Positions 1 to 6,799 of a stretch of DNA of 8,176 bases are shown here, piece by piece (position 1 is the first letter of the stretch; each line of letters starts with the position of its first letter). Position numbers and translations under genes: made by a program. The notes under the pieces were generated by a model. That model was not told the DNA's origin. It made no database searches and saw only the letters and a program-made list of their open reading frames with translations. Source of the stretch: Phycisphaerae bacterium (lineage in GTDB: Bacteria > Planctomycetota > Phycisphaerae > JAAYCJ01); contig JAAZAW010000365.1 in assembly GCA_012514125.1 (NCBI GenBank), positions 1 to 8,176 of the forward strand. The letters are read 5' to 3'.

Positions 1-507
1 AACGTGGTTCGGAATATGAATCATGGGATTGATATCGCGGGTAATTCTTTCTCACCGCCGGTGGCGTTGACGATTTGCGTTGGGGCCAATCCGGTGGCGG
101 CGGACCTGGAACGTGAAATCGAACGATTCAAGAAGAAAGTGGACGCAGGGGCGGAATATGTGATTACTCAGCCGGTGTTCGAACCGAAGATGCTGCTGGA
201 ATTTATGGAGGCGACGAAATCGCACCGCATTCCGATCGTGGCGGGGATTTGGCCTTTCACGAGTTTCAAGAATGCGGAATTTATGGCGAACGAAGTTCCC
301 GGGGTGGTTGTTCCGGAGGCACTCCTTAAGCGGATGAGCGCGGGCAAGACTCGCGAAGCGGGCATCAGGATCGGGATTGAGATTGCCCGAGAGATGATCG
401 AAACGATTTCGCCGTATGTCGCGGGATTCGCGATCAGCGCGCCTTTCGGTAATGTGAAAATCGCCCTGGCGTCGCTGGGGAAGATCGGTTTGGACGAAGT
501 TGATTAA
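1..507 (+). CDS. Methylenetetrahydrofolate reductase domain, C-terminal part (5' end outside window)
   Basis: This is the last 168 residues of a methylenetetrahydrofolate reductase (MTHFR) TIM barrel, the FAD enzyme that makes 5-methyl-THF for methionine synthesis. The frame is open from base 1 and ends with TAA at 505-507, so the start lies to the left. Seen in the sequence are GANP near the visible N-terminus, AGAEYVITQPVF (the Gln of TQP lies in the folate-binding region of the family), IPIVAGIWP, NEVPGVVVP, and a C-terminal SAPFG stretch. GANP plus the AGAEYVITQPVF wording resembles the MTHFR half of bifunctional homocysteine S-methyltransferase/MTHFR proteins (YitJ type) more than stand-alone MetF. 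The N-terminal half is not visible, so the gene could be either, and no symbol is given. It is convergent with the operon to its right and followed by a possible terminator. Confidence 0.88.
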   Translation, partial: NVVRNMNHGIDIAGNSFSPPVALTICVGANPVAADLEREIERFKKKVDAGAEYVITQPVFEPKMLLEFMEATKSHRIPIVAGIWPFTSFKNAEFMANEVPGVVVPEALLKRMSAGKTREAGIRIGIEIAREMIETISPYVAGFAISAPFGNVKIALASLGKIGLDEVD

Positions 508-534
508 TCGGTTGAGCGACTACCGGCAGAAGCG

Positions 535-557
535 ACGTGGCCCAAAGGGACGTTTTT
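535..557 (+). terminator. Possible weak Rho-independent terminator after the MTHFR gene
   Basis: About 28 bases past the TAA there is an imperfect stem: ACGT (535-538), a two-base bulge GG, CCC (541-543), loop AAA, GGG (547-549) and ACGT (550-553), running directly into a T tract (553-557). The stem is only seven pairs with a bulge and the loop is three bases, so it would be weak. The arrangement of stem then T run on the + strand fits termination of the leftmost gene. The - strand has no T run after this stem, so it would not serve the convergent operon. Confidence 0.35.
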
Positions 558-642
558 CGGCGGCTTAGGTCTCAAATCGCGGCGATATCAAATCCACGGT
601 GTTTTCTTTGGCATGGATGCGGCGGTTACCATTTTTTTCAGA

Positions 643-1272
643 TCAACCCCCCGCGGAATGTTCAAAGAAAATCTGCGCCGCTTCGACGGCGATTTTTTGA
701 CTCAGTTTATTCGACCATTCACCCTTGTCGGCTTCGGCGAACATTTCTCCGGACATCCGCTCTTTGACGTCGATGGAAAATCCCGCCAGATCCACAGGCC
801 AGAGCCGTTCGCCCGTGCTTACCTCGATGAGTTTCACATACGCCCGAGCCTTGGGCTGGACCAGAGGATTTTCCTCGTCCGCCTGGAGGTTAAATTCGAT
901 CACATTGACATAAATAACATAATCCGCTCCGACCTCCGCGCCGATGTGCTGGATGGAATATTTCTTGCCTTCGGGCGATTCGGTGGGCTGGTCGTAAATC
1001 TTCTTCGGCTCGACCAGATCGACGTGCCGTAACGCTTTGCCGTCGACCAGATAATTACCGATCGTTTCCGCCAGGGTCATTTTGGCTTCGGGGCTACCTA
1101 TCGGCGCCATATAATCGTCGATAAAGATCGCATAGCGTTGTTTGGGGGGCAGTTTATACTCCGCCTTGATTCTTCCGTGCGGATCGGGCAGAAACAGCGT
1201 CGCAAACTGGCATCCCGTCAGATTGATCAATAGTGCCAGAGTCGGCAGGGCCCACAGTTGAGGTATCTTCAT
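643..1272 (-). CDS. Predicted lipoprotein, paralogue of the upstream lipoprotein (last gene of operon)
   Basis: A 209-residue protein of unknown function. Its N-terminus is a lipoprotein signal: a short hydrophobic segment ending in lipobox LTGC, with the lipidated cysteine at residue 21, so the mature protein should be anchored to a membrane on the periplasmic side. It is a diverged copy of the next gene upstream: RIKAEY (34-39), VDLVEP (84-89) and IGAEVGADYVIYVNVIEF (110-127) match KIPAEY, VDFVDP and VGRKFDADVVLFIQISDF there at almost unchanged spacing. The GADYVIYV strand preceded by an amphipathic stretch recalls periplasmic alpha/beta lipoproteins such as the CsgG/LpoB group, but this is only a fold-level guess. 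The start ATG is two bases after the TAA of the upstream gene, and its Shine-Dalgarno GGAG (1283-1286) lies inside that gene's last codons, so the pair should be co-translated. No clear terminator follows. Confidence 0.8.
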   Translation of the reverse strand: MKIPQLWALPTLALLINLTGCQFATLFLPDPHGRIKAEYKLPPKQRYAIFIDDYMAPIGSPEAKMTLAETIGNYLVDGKALRHVDLVEPKKIYDQPTESPEGKKYSIQHIGAEVGADYVIYVNVIEFNLQADEENPLVQPKARAYVKLIEVSTGERLWPVDLAGFSIDVKERMSGEMFAEADKGEWSNKLSQKIAVEAAQIFFEHSAGG

Positions 1273-1274
1273 CG

Positions 1275-1946
1275 TTACATATCTCCAACTTTGACTTTGT
1301 ATTCGTAAAATTTCTTGGCCAGCGATTCACCGAACATTCCCAGCAAGGCCGATCGCATTTTAATATCGTTCGATTCCATCATGCTTACCGGATGATCGGG
1401 AAATTTAACATCGACCTTGCCGTCCCAGAGTTTGCGTTTCGGACTTTCGTCGGGCAATTCTCCCCGGCAGTCATACAACGCGCACTGGGCGAGCAGGTAG
1501 CCCTGAAAGAGATTCGGCGATCCCGGCGGCCTGGTGGTAAAATCGGAAATCTGAATAAACAGGACGACGTCGGCGTCGAATTTTCGACCGACCTGGACCA
1601 CAGGCATCACGTCCGCCTCGTAATTGGATTCCTGGAATTGATGAACACGGATCGGATCGACAAAATCGACATTTTCGACGTTTTGTTTGATGTAATGTTT
1701 CGCCCAGTTTGCCGCGTCGATTCGAACGGCGGGATATTCAAATCGCAGTGATTCATCGGACCAGACCCACAGGCAGACTTTCTTGCCGCTCAGTTCGGTA
1801 TATTCCGCGGGAATTTTTTTGGTCTGTTCCATCGCCACAAAGGCCAAACCCGGCCCGACCAAATTACACCCCGTTGCGCCCAGGCCTAAAATGGCGAGCG
1901 TCGTTATCATGACAATATGTCGAATAATATTAATAGGTAGGTTCAT
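1275..1946 (-). CDS. Predicted lipoprotein, paralogue of the downstream lipoprotein
   Basis: A 223-residue protein of unknown function with a lipoprotein signal peptide: hydrophobic residues 5-24 end in ATGC, giving the lipidated cysteine at residue 27. The open frame extends 25 codons further upstream, but the ATG at 1944-1946 is chosen because it has a strong ribosome binding site (GAGGGA, 5 bases away) and places the signal peptide at the very N-terminus. The mature part shares KIPAEY (44-49), VDFVDP (93-98) and VGRKFDADVVLFIQISDF (119-136) with the next gene, and later an LW.G/P strand before a conserved C-terminal helix ending in FYEYKV (FFEHSA in the copy). The stop TGA of the DUF2752 gene is 7 bases upstream and abuts this gene's ribosome binding site. 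It is probably a periplasm-facing, membrane-anchored partner of the downstream lipoprotein; no catalytic motif is visible. Confidence 0.8.
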   Translation of the reverse strand: MNLPINIIRHIVMITTLAILGLGATGCNLVGPGLAFVAMEQTKKIPAEYTELSGKKVCLWVWSDESLRFEYPAVRIDAANWAKHYIKQNVENVDFVDPIRVHQFQESNYEADVMPVVQVGRKFDADVVLFIQISDFTTRPPGSPNLFQGYLLAQCALYDCRGELPDESPKRKLWDGKVDVKFPDHPVSMMESNDIKMRSALLGMFGESLAKKFYEYKVKVGDM

Positions 1947-1957
1947 AGTTCCCTCAC
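1947..1957 (-). promoter_or_regulatory. Ribosome binding site that decides the lipoprotein start at 1946
   Basis: Read on the - strand, GTGAGGGAACT lies directly before the ATG at 1946. The GAGGGA core sits 5 bases from the start and overlaps the TGA stop of the DUF2752 gene, so ribosomes finishing that gene end on this site. No comparable site precedes the more upstream in-frame ATG candidates. Confidence 0.6.
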
Positions 1958-2526
1958 TTTTGGATTGGAAGTGTGTTGGGTTGTCGGACCAGAGGAAATT
2001 CATGTGAGATAAAGGTGCCATAACCGATTTTGAACCCCCATCCCGCGAGAAATGCCGCGATGAAAATCACGATAAACCACTTGCGGGACCATCGCGCCCA
2101 GAAGGGGTTCCAGCCTTTGCCCCTGATCAACACATAAATCGCTCCATAGCCCAGATACGCCGTCATCAGCGCCATCGCCGCGCCGAACGGTTGGGCGGCA
2201 AACGCCTTGTCGGGCCTGCCGTGATACATGTACGCGAACGATCGCGTCATATAGCACGTCGGACATGGATAGCCATATTTAACGAGCATGCTGCAGGGTT
2301 TGAGCAGGGCGTAATGCGGATCGAAACTCTCAAGCCGTTCCGGATCGAGATAAATCGATGTTCCGATCAACGCCGATACACCGATCAGCACGATCAAGGC
2401 TCGTAATCGCATTTTCACCTGACCGGTTTTCTTAACGTCCATACACGTCATTGCAGGTTCCGTCCGACTTTCGGTCATTTCGGTTATGTCACTTACGGTT
2501 TCATTGGGTTTGATTTCCGACATCAT
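1954..2526 (-). CDS. DUF2752-family membrane protein with CxxC motif
   Basis: A 190-residue inner-membrane protein of the DUF2752 family, whose function is unknown. The family signature is a cysteine, about ten residues, then a PCP..C..TR box: here C78, then YPCPTCYMTRSF with C88 and C91, followed by a GRPDKAFAAQPFG stretch matching the family's usual 'small loop, A..NP' continuation. Most relatives have glycine after the last cysteine (CGMT); here it is tyrosine (Y92). Hydrophobic segments lie near residues 42-60, 114-134 and 150-168. The first 40 residues are polar and Thr/Glu-rich and probably cytoplasmic. Two ATGs stand side by side (2526 and 2523); the second is better spaced from AAGGTG, so the protein may start at MSEIK. 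The upstream radical SAM gene ends one base before the first ATG, and the lipoprotein gene follows after 7 bases, so all are likely co-translated. Confidence 0.82.
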   Translation of the reverse strand: MMSEIKPNETVSDITEMTESRTEPAMTCMDVKKTGQVKMRLRALIVLIGVSALIGTSIYLDPERLESFDPHYALLKPCSMLVKYGYPCPTCYMTRSFAYMYHGRPDKAFAAQPFGAAMALMTAYLGYGAIYVLIRGKGWNPFWARWSRKWFIVIFIAAFLAGWGFKIGYGTFISHEFPLVRQPNTLPIQK

Positions 2527-2527
2527 T

Positions 2528-3475
2528 TCACCTTACGTAATAATAGTCCTGGTCTCCGCGTTTCTCCGACAGGATTTTATTTTCCTGTAATAAAATTTCG
2601 ACGATTTTGATGATTTCGTTTCGAACCGCGCCCAAACCGTTGACAATATCGTTTACCGTACAGGGCCGTCGGCGAAGCATGTCCAGGACCGCCTCGGTTT
2701 GGGCGTGAAATTCTCCGACATCGGTCGGGTGCGGAAATTCAGCGATGATCTCGGCGGGGGGGGTGAAAAAATTGGCCAGACGTTCCAGCGTTTCACGCGA
2801 GACCGGCTCGACTTCCCGCTCCGCCGGCGGTCGAACCGCCGTGTTGAGTTGGACCCGTGTAAACTTGAATCGATCCGTTAATGCCGCAATTTTTTGCACG
2901 TTTTCCGGATCGTCATTTACTCCGTTGACGATAAAAACTTCAAGCCATACCTTCTGCGGACAAACCCTGGCCAGGTGGTCAAGGCCGTCGATCAACCGAT
3001 CGAAAGTCGCTTCGGATGCGGGGCGGTTGATTTTCGCGTAAATTTCCGCGTCGCCCGCGTCGAGCGAGGGAAGAATCAGGTCCGCCTTGACGACGGCCTC
3101 GAAAACCTCATCCATCCATAGTGTCGAGCCGTTGGTGATGATATCCACCGGCACATCCGTCATCGCATGAATCCGATCGATCAACTCGTCCATTCGCAGA
3201 TAAAGCGTCGGCTCGCCCGAACCGGCCAGGGTAATATAGTCGGGACGAGGTCCGCGATTCAGGGCTTCCTGAATTTGTGAAAGCACCGTTTCCATCGGCA
3301 CATATTCCCGCCGATCGATCGAGTGCATGGGCGTTCGACCCAACTGGCAATAAACACAATTGAAAGAACAATATTTAAATGGAATCAGGTCCACACCCAG
3401 CGATCGTCCAAGCCGTCGGCTCGGTACGGGTCCAAAAACATATTTGACATTTTCAGGCGTTGTTTCACTCACCAC
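2528..3475 (-). CDS. Radical SAM protein, COG0731/TYW1-like group, with C-terminal winged-helix-like region
   Basis: A 315-residue radical S-adenosylmethionine enzyme. The 4Fe-4S cluster motif is C36-x3-C40-x2-C43 (YCSFNCVYC), preceded by FGPVPSRRLGRSLG (14-27), typical of bacterial proteins often named wyosine or imidazoG37 synthetase-like. GSGEPTL (85-91) is the SAM-binding GGE-type motif; DIITNGS and a later LEVFIVNGVND strand complete the barrel. Residues 257-315 look like a winged helix (helix, CTVNDIVNGLG turn, recognition-like helix, then a short hairpin rich in Tyr). True TYW1 makes wyosine in archaeal and eukaryotic tRNA-Phe; bacteria lack that pathway as known, so the substrate here is unknown. 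The start is GTG at 3475 or GTG at 3472, both overlapping the ispD stop. Downstream, the DUF2752 gene begins after a single base, suggesting coupled expression. Confidence 0.88.
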   Translation of the reverse strand: MVSETTPENVKYVFGPVPSRRLGRSLGVDLIPFKYCSFNCVYCQLGRTPMHSIDRREYVPMETVLSQIQEALNRGPRPDYITLAGSGEPTLYLRMDELIDRIHAMTDVPVDIITNGSTLWMDEVFEAVVKADLILPSLDAGDAEIYAKINRPASEATFDRLIDGLDHLARVCPQKVWLEVFIVNGVNDDPENVQKIAALTDRFKFTRVQLNTAVRPPAEREVEPVSRETLERLANFFTPPAEIIAEFPHPTDVGEFHAQTEAVLDMLRRRPCTVNDIVNGLGAVRNEIIKIVEILLQENKILSEKRGDQDYYYVR

Positions 3476-4206
3476 TGGGCCTCCTCAAACGGATTGACAG
3501 GCCCACGCGCTTTGGGTTTGGGCAAAATCGACAGAATCGCCTGGGCCAGCTTCAGGTCCGACTGAACGGTGATTTTGATATTCGTCGGGTCGCTCGGCAC
3601 AACGAAAACTTTGTGCCCCGCCATTTCCGCTACCTGCGCATCGTCGGTGATGTTTTTCGCCGAATCGGGCAACTTGGCATAGGCGTCTTTAATGAGTGAC
3701 GTTTTAAAAACCTGCGGCGTCTGTGCCATAAAAAGCCGTTCACGATCGACCGTTTTTTCAACAAATCCGTCCGGTCCGACTTTTTTGAGCGTCGCCGTCT
3801 GTTCCGACGCCAATAGCGCCGCGCCATGTTTCGCCGCCGCGGCAAAAACCTCCGAAATCTTATCCGACGTCAAACAAGGCCGAACCGCATCGTGAATCGC
3901 GATCAGTTCCGCCTCCGCATCCACCGCCTCCAGCGCCAGCCGAACCGTCTGATACCGTTCATTGCCGCCTTTGACCAGCTTCACCGACATAAATCCAAGA
4001 TTCGCTCCGAATTTTGTCTTCACCCTATCGTAATCGTCCGGACTCACCGCCAGAATCGTCTGGCAGACGTCGTCCCGATTGATAAACAGCTCCAGTGTGC
4101 GCAAAAAAACCGCCCGTTCACCCATCAGCGCGAAAGGCTTTTTCACTTTCCCGCCAAATCGGGTGCTTGATCCCGCCGCGGGCACAATCACAGCAATTTT
4201 CGCCAT
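3469..4206 (-). CDS. ispD: 2-C-methyl-D-erythritol 4-phosphate cytidylyltransferase (IspD)
   Basis: This enzyme joins CTP and 2-C-methyl-D-erythritol 4-phosphate to give CDP-ME in the cytoplasmic MEP pathway of isoprenoid synthesis. At 245 residues it is close to E. coli IspD (236). Motifs in order: the nucleotide-binding loop PAAGSSTRFG (9-18) with lysines at 22-23, KGGNERYQTV (79-88), IHDAVRP (104-110, with D106 and R109 at the same positions as in E. coli), VDRERLFMAQTPQVF (153-167), TDDAQVAE (187-194) and TNIKIT (208-213). All expected catalytic regions are present, so it should be active. A tail of about 20 residues, rich in Pro and Lys, follows the domain. The ATG has AAGGGAG 8 bases upstream. 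The YacL-like gene ends 58 bases before it with no terminator in between, and IspF, the partner often found next to IspD, is not in this window. Confidence 0.97.
   Translation of the reverse strand: MAKIAVIVPAAGSSTRFGGKVKKPFALMGERAVFLRTLELFINRDDVCQTILAVSPDDYDRVKTKFGANLGFMSVKLVKGGNERYQTVRLALEAVDAEAELIAIHDAVRPCLTSDKISEVFAAAAKHGAALLASEQTATLKKVGPDGFVEKTVDRERLFMAQTPQVFKTSLIKDAYAKLPDSAKNITDDAQVAEMAGHKVFVVPSDPTNIKITVQSDLKLAQAILSILPKPKARGPVNPFEEAQW
3472..3486 (-). promoter_or_regulatory. Ribosome binding site inside ispD for the radical SAM gene, with two possible GTG starts
   Basis: On the - strand GAGGAGG (3486-3480) lies within the last codons of ispD. It is 4 bases from the GTG at 3475 and 7 bases from the GTG at 3472. 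The second is the more usual spacing and forms a GTGA four-base overlap with the ispD TGA, a classic coupling arrangement. The two choices differ by one residue. Confidence 0.6.
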
Positions 4207-4264
4207 AATAACAACTCCCTTTACCTTGACCTCGTTGAATCGTCTATCATATCAAACCCGAATC

Positions 4265-5428
4265 CTAGCTGCGATGATTATTTTCCCGCACATCGGGGCC
4301 CAGGTCGTCCGTTTTCGCAAAAATCATTCGGCCTGCCGACGTTTGCAGCGAACTGGTGATATTGACGACCAAAATTTCGCCGATGCGTTTTCTCGCTCCT
4401 TCGACCACCACCATAGTCCCATCTTCCAGATACCCGACACCCTGCCCTTGTTCTTCGCCTGGTTTGACGATCTTGATCTCCAGCGTCTCGCCGGGCAACA
4501 CGACAGGCTTGAGCGAATTGGACAGATCGTTGACATTCACCACATCGACCCCTCGAATATGCGCGACTTTGTTGAGATTATAATCCGTCGTTACGATTTT
4601 TCCTTTGATGTCTTCCGCCAGCGCCACAAGTTTATGGTCCACAGGCTGACGGTCGTTATATCCCGGATTGCTGTAAATCGTGATCTGAAGATCGCGCTCG
4701 CTCTGGAGCTTATTGATAATATCCAACCCCCGACGTCCGCGATTGCGTTTAAGTCGATCTCCCGAATCCGCGATCAACTGAAGCTCCTGGAGCACAAATC
4801 TCGGCACGACCAGCGGATTGTCGAAAATTTTTGTCTTGGCGATATCCAGAATCCGTCCGTCGATAATCGCCGAGGTATCCAGCAGCATGGGCCTTCCGCC
4901 CTTGGTCTGTTTCTCGAATTCCACATACGGGATAACAAAACGAACATCGTCTTTCGTCTGGAGGATAAAGCTTACGCACAGATAACACGAAATCACTCCC
5001 ACCAACAGCTTGGCCACGCTCACCACAGGCGTATCGCGATATCCCACCAGCACCGTCTGTGGAATAATCTTGCCGTTGCTCTCGCGAATCACCGTCGCCA
5101 GCTGCGGCTCGCGCAGGTCCGACGCCATCGCGTCAACCACCAGGTCGATCACCAGCGCAAATGTAAACGCCACGAGCATCCCCGTGAGTAATCCCATGAA
5201 AAGCCCTGAAATTGCCGAAAGCGATTTTCGTGAAATCAGCAGGTCGATTCCGACCACCAGAATTCCGATCCCCAAAAGTCCCAGCAACACCGATTGTTTG
5301 TGATAGGCAAAAAGCTGAACACCCTCTGCCGCTTGTTTGGCGTCTTCCGACGGCGTTCCCATAATATAAGAAAACGCAATCCCAAGCACGCACAACAAAA
5401 ATATCCCGCGAATAATATGTAAAAACAT
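4265..5428 (-). CDS. YacL-type membrane PIN/TRAM domain protein
   Basis: A 387-residue protein with an N-terminal membrane part (hydrophobic segments near 4-23, 46-66, 70-98 and 135-157), a PIN nuclease-like domain (about 179-302) and a C-terminal TRAM RNA-binding domain (about 308-370). PIN acidic residues visible are D184 in LLDTSAIIDGR (with D190), E215 in VPRFVLQELQ, D264 in VDHKLVALA and D282 in VTTDYNLNKVA, so the metal site looks intact. DRLKRNRGRRGLD (224-236) is a strongly basic segment typical of this family. This is the YacL architecture of Firmicutes, where the gene also neighbours ispD; the job of YacL is not settled, but membrane-linked RNA cleavage is the natural inference. The ATG has GGAG 8 bases upstream and a strong promoter about 30 bases away, so this is the first gene of the operon. 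Confidence 0.92.
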   Translation of the reverse strand: MFLHIIRGIFLLCVLGIAFSYIMGTPSEDAKQAAEGVQLFAYHKQSVLLGLLGIGILVVGIDLLISRKSLSAISGLFMGLLTGMLVAFTFALVIDLVVDAMASDLREPQLATVIRESNGKIIPQTVLVGYRDTPVVSVAKLLVGVISCYLCVSFILQTKDDVRFVIPYVEFEKQTKGGRPMLLDTSAIIDGRILDIAKTKIFDNPLVVPRFVLQELQLIADSGDRLKRNRGRRGLDIINKLQSERDLQITIYSNPGYNDRQPVDHKLVALAEDIKGKIVTTDYNLNKVAHIRGVDVVNVNDLSNSLKPVVLPGETLEIKIVKPGEEQGQGVGYLEDGTMVVVEGARKRIGEILVVNITSSLQTSAGRMIFAKTDDLGPDVRENNHRS

Positions 5429-5458
5429 AAAACGATCTCCAAAAATCAGGATCGCTTA

Positions 5459-5487
5459 ATTATATAGTATTATTCGCCGACCGCCAA
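5459..5487 (-). promoter_or_regulatory. Sigma70-type promoter for the yacL-ispD operon
   Basis: On the - strand the -35 box is TTGGCG (5487-5482; four of six consensus bases), the spacer is exactly 17 bases, and the -10 box is a perfect TATAAT (5464-5459). Transcription would begin near 5452, giving a leader of about 24 bases that contains the GGAG ribosome binding site of the YacL-like gene. It lies in the 90-base gap after the larA-like gene, so the six downstream genes can be expressed independently of it. Confidence 0.7.
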
Positions 5488-5518
5488 CCTTTCACCGTAA
5501 CCTTTTTTCGCCAAATCC

Positions 5519-6799
5519 CTAATCCGGAATCGTAATCCACTTCTCAGGCTCTTTAAGCCGATGCAGAATCTCACCCGCGTGATCGACCACCAGAATCCCT
5601 TCGTCTTCCCGATTCCGATACGCCGCGATATCGATCGACTTCGGATCGCGATAGTTCAAATTCACCCGCCGTGTGCGTTCTTCCGAAATCCCCGTCGCCA
5701 GCGTTACCGTCACCCTGGGTTTTTCCACCCCGTTCTCAAACGTCCCAAGTCCGCGAACATGGGTCGAATGCGCCCTGATTCCGCCCGGCACATCCTTGAA
5801 TTTGTCCATTTGTTTCGCGAAATAATCCCGCACATGATACCCCACCTTGTCCAGCGTCTTGCCGTGCGTATAGGAAATCTCCGTCACATGCGGCGCGTAA
5901 ATTACCAATTCTCCGCCGTCCGCCACGATAGGCTCGAGCTTGTACATACACTTACCCGCCGTCCAGATATCGTCATACATCTCCGGCGCAATCCCGATAA
6001 TCAACTTGTAAGGCCGATCTTTATAAACAATGTGAAGCTTATCCGAAAGTTCCGCCGCCTTCTCAAACGCCCCAATCGCGTCTCCGATAAAACATCCCGC
6101 CAGTTTCCCATCTCGAACCACCACGTCGATATTCAACACCGGAACCGGCAAAAACTCCACCGCCCGATTGAGCACATCTCTCACCGGCGTATCGCGAGTT
6201 CCGATAATCTTAATCGTCGTAATCATCGCTCCGAGCCAGTGGAAAAAATCGATAATCTGCCAGTCGGCAATCCCCGGAAAAATATATTTCAACCCGCCCG
6301 AAAAGCCCACGACTTCGTGCGGAAACGTCGGCCCCATGATCATAATCTGATCATAATCCAGCACCATCTTGTTCAGACCCACAGGCACTTCCTGACGCAA
6401 AAGTCCTTTGCTGATTTTCGCAATCTCATCGGCGCTGATCGTGCCCAGAATCTTGAACGTCCCATCTTTCTGCCAGTCGTGGTTATATATCCCGATGTTT
6501 TTATACTTCCCCGACCGCTCCGACGCCGTCAGACCCAGCATCTGGTTAATCTTGTCTTCCGCCATGGGCTGATGGGTCCCCAGCGCAATCAAAAAATCCA
6601 GTTTCGCCACTCGTCCGCCGATGGTCTCCACCAAATTCCGAAACAGCATCCCAAGCGGGCACGACCGCGTTGAATCCGGTATCAACACCAGCACCTTTTT
6701 CCCATCCAGCGACGCCTGTCCCAGCCCATTGGCCATCAATGAATGAACATCATTCTCACTCAAATACCCATCAACAACGCCATGTCCTGCCAGCAGCAT
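5519..6799 (-). CDS. LarA-family nickel-dependent racemase/epimerase
   Basis: A 426-residue cytoplasmic enzyme of the LarA (DUF2088) family, which inverts 2-hydroxyacids by hydride transfer to a nickel-pincer nucleotide cofactor. Lactiplantibacillus LarA is 424 residues. Conserved residues are D42 and R45 in PDSTR, H76 in ALGTHQPM, H161 in FPHEVVGFSGG, K171 in GGLKYIFPG (the lysine that bonds the cofactor) and H187 in FFHWLG (the nickel ligand). The H161-K171-H187 spacing of 10 and 16 equals that of LarA H174-K184-H200. A second domain rich in strands follows from about residue 260. The catalytic set is complete, so a working racemase or epimerase is likely, but the family now includes several 2-hydroxyacid specificities and the substrate cannot be read from sequence. 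No cofactor-making gene (larB, larC, larE) is in the window. The ATG has AAGGAG 8 bases upstream. Confidence 0.9.
   Translation of the reverse strand: MLLAGHGVVDGYLSENDVHSLMANGLGQASLDGKKVLVLIPDSTRSCPLGMLFRNLVETIGGRVAKLDFLIALGTHQPMAEDKINQMLGLTASERSGKYKNIGIYNHDWQKDGTFKILGTISADEIAKISKGLLRQEVPVGLNKMVLDYDQIMIMGPTFPHEVVGFSGGLKYIFPGIADWQIIDFFHWLGAMITTIKIIGTRDTPVRDVLNRAVEFLPVPVLNIDVVVRDGKLAGCFIGDAIGAFEKAAELSDKLHIVYKDRPYKLIIGIAPEMYDDIWTAGKCMYKLEPIVADGGELVIYAPHVTEISYTHGKTLDKVGYHVRDYFAKQMDKFKDVPGGIRAHSTHVRGLGTFENGVEKPRVTVTLATGISEERTRRVNLNYRDPKSIDIAAYRNREDEGILVVDHAGEILHRLKEPEKWITIPD

Noticed and set aside
537..1032. Overlapping + strand open frames in the convergent gap and lipoprotein gene
   Set aside because: The - strand frame here has a lipobox and a paralogue; the + strand frames show neither known motifs nor a good start site.
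1947..2021. 25-codon upstream extension of the first lipoprotein
   Set aside because: It would put the signal peptide inside the protein and overlap the DUF2752 gene, while the ATG at 1946 has a strong ribosome binding site.
3300..3330. Repeated CGATCG palindromes, here and elsewhere in the window
   Set aside because: They are scattered inside coding sequence at codon-compatible places with no regular spacing, so they look like codon and word bias rather than a repeat element.
4079..5191. Long + strand open frame opposite the YacL-like gene and ispD start
   Set aside because: It has shadow-like Arg/His/Gln-rich composition and spans two well-supported genes and the gap between them.
5561..6673. 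Long + strand open frame of 370 codons opposite the larA-like gene
   Set aside because: The translation is rich in Arg, His, Pro and Asn with no recognisable domain, and it mirrors the codon pattern of a gene with all LarA motifs on the other strand.
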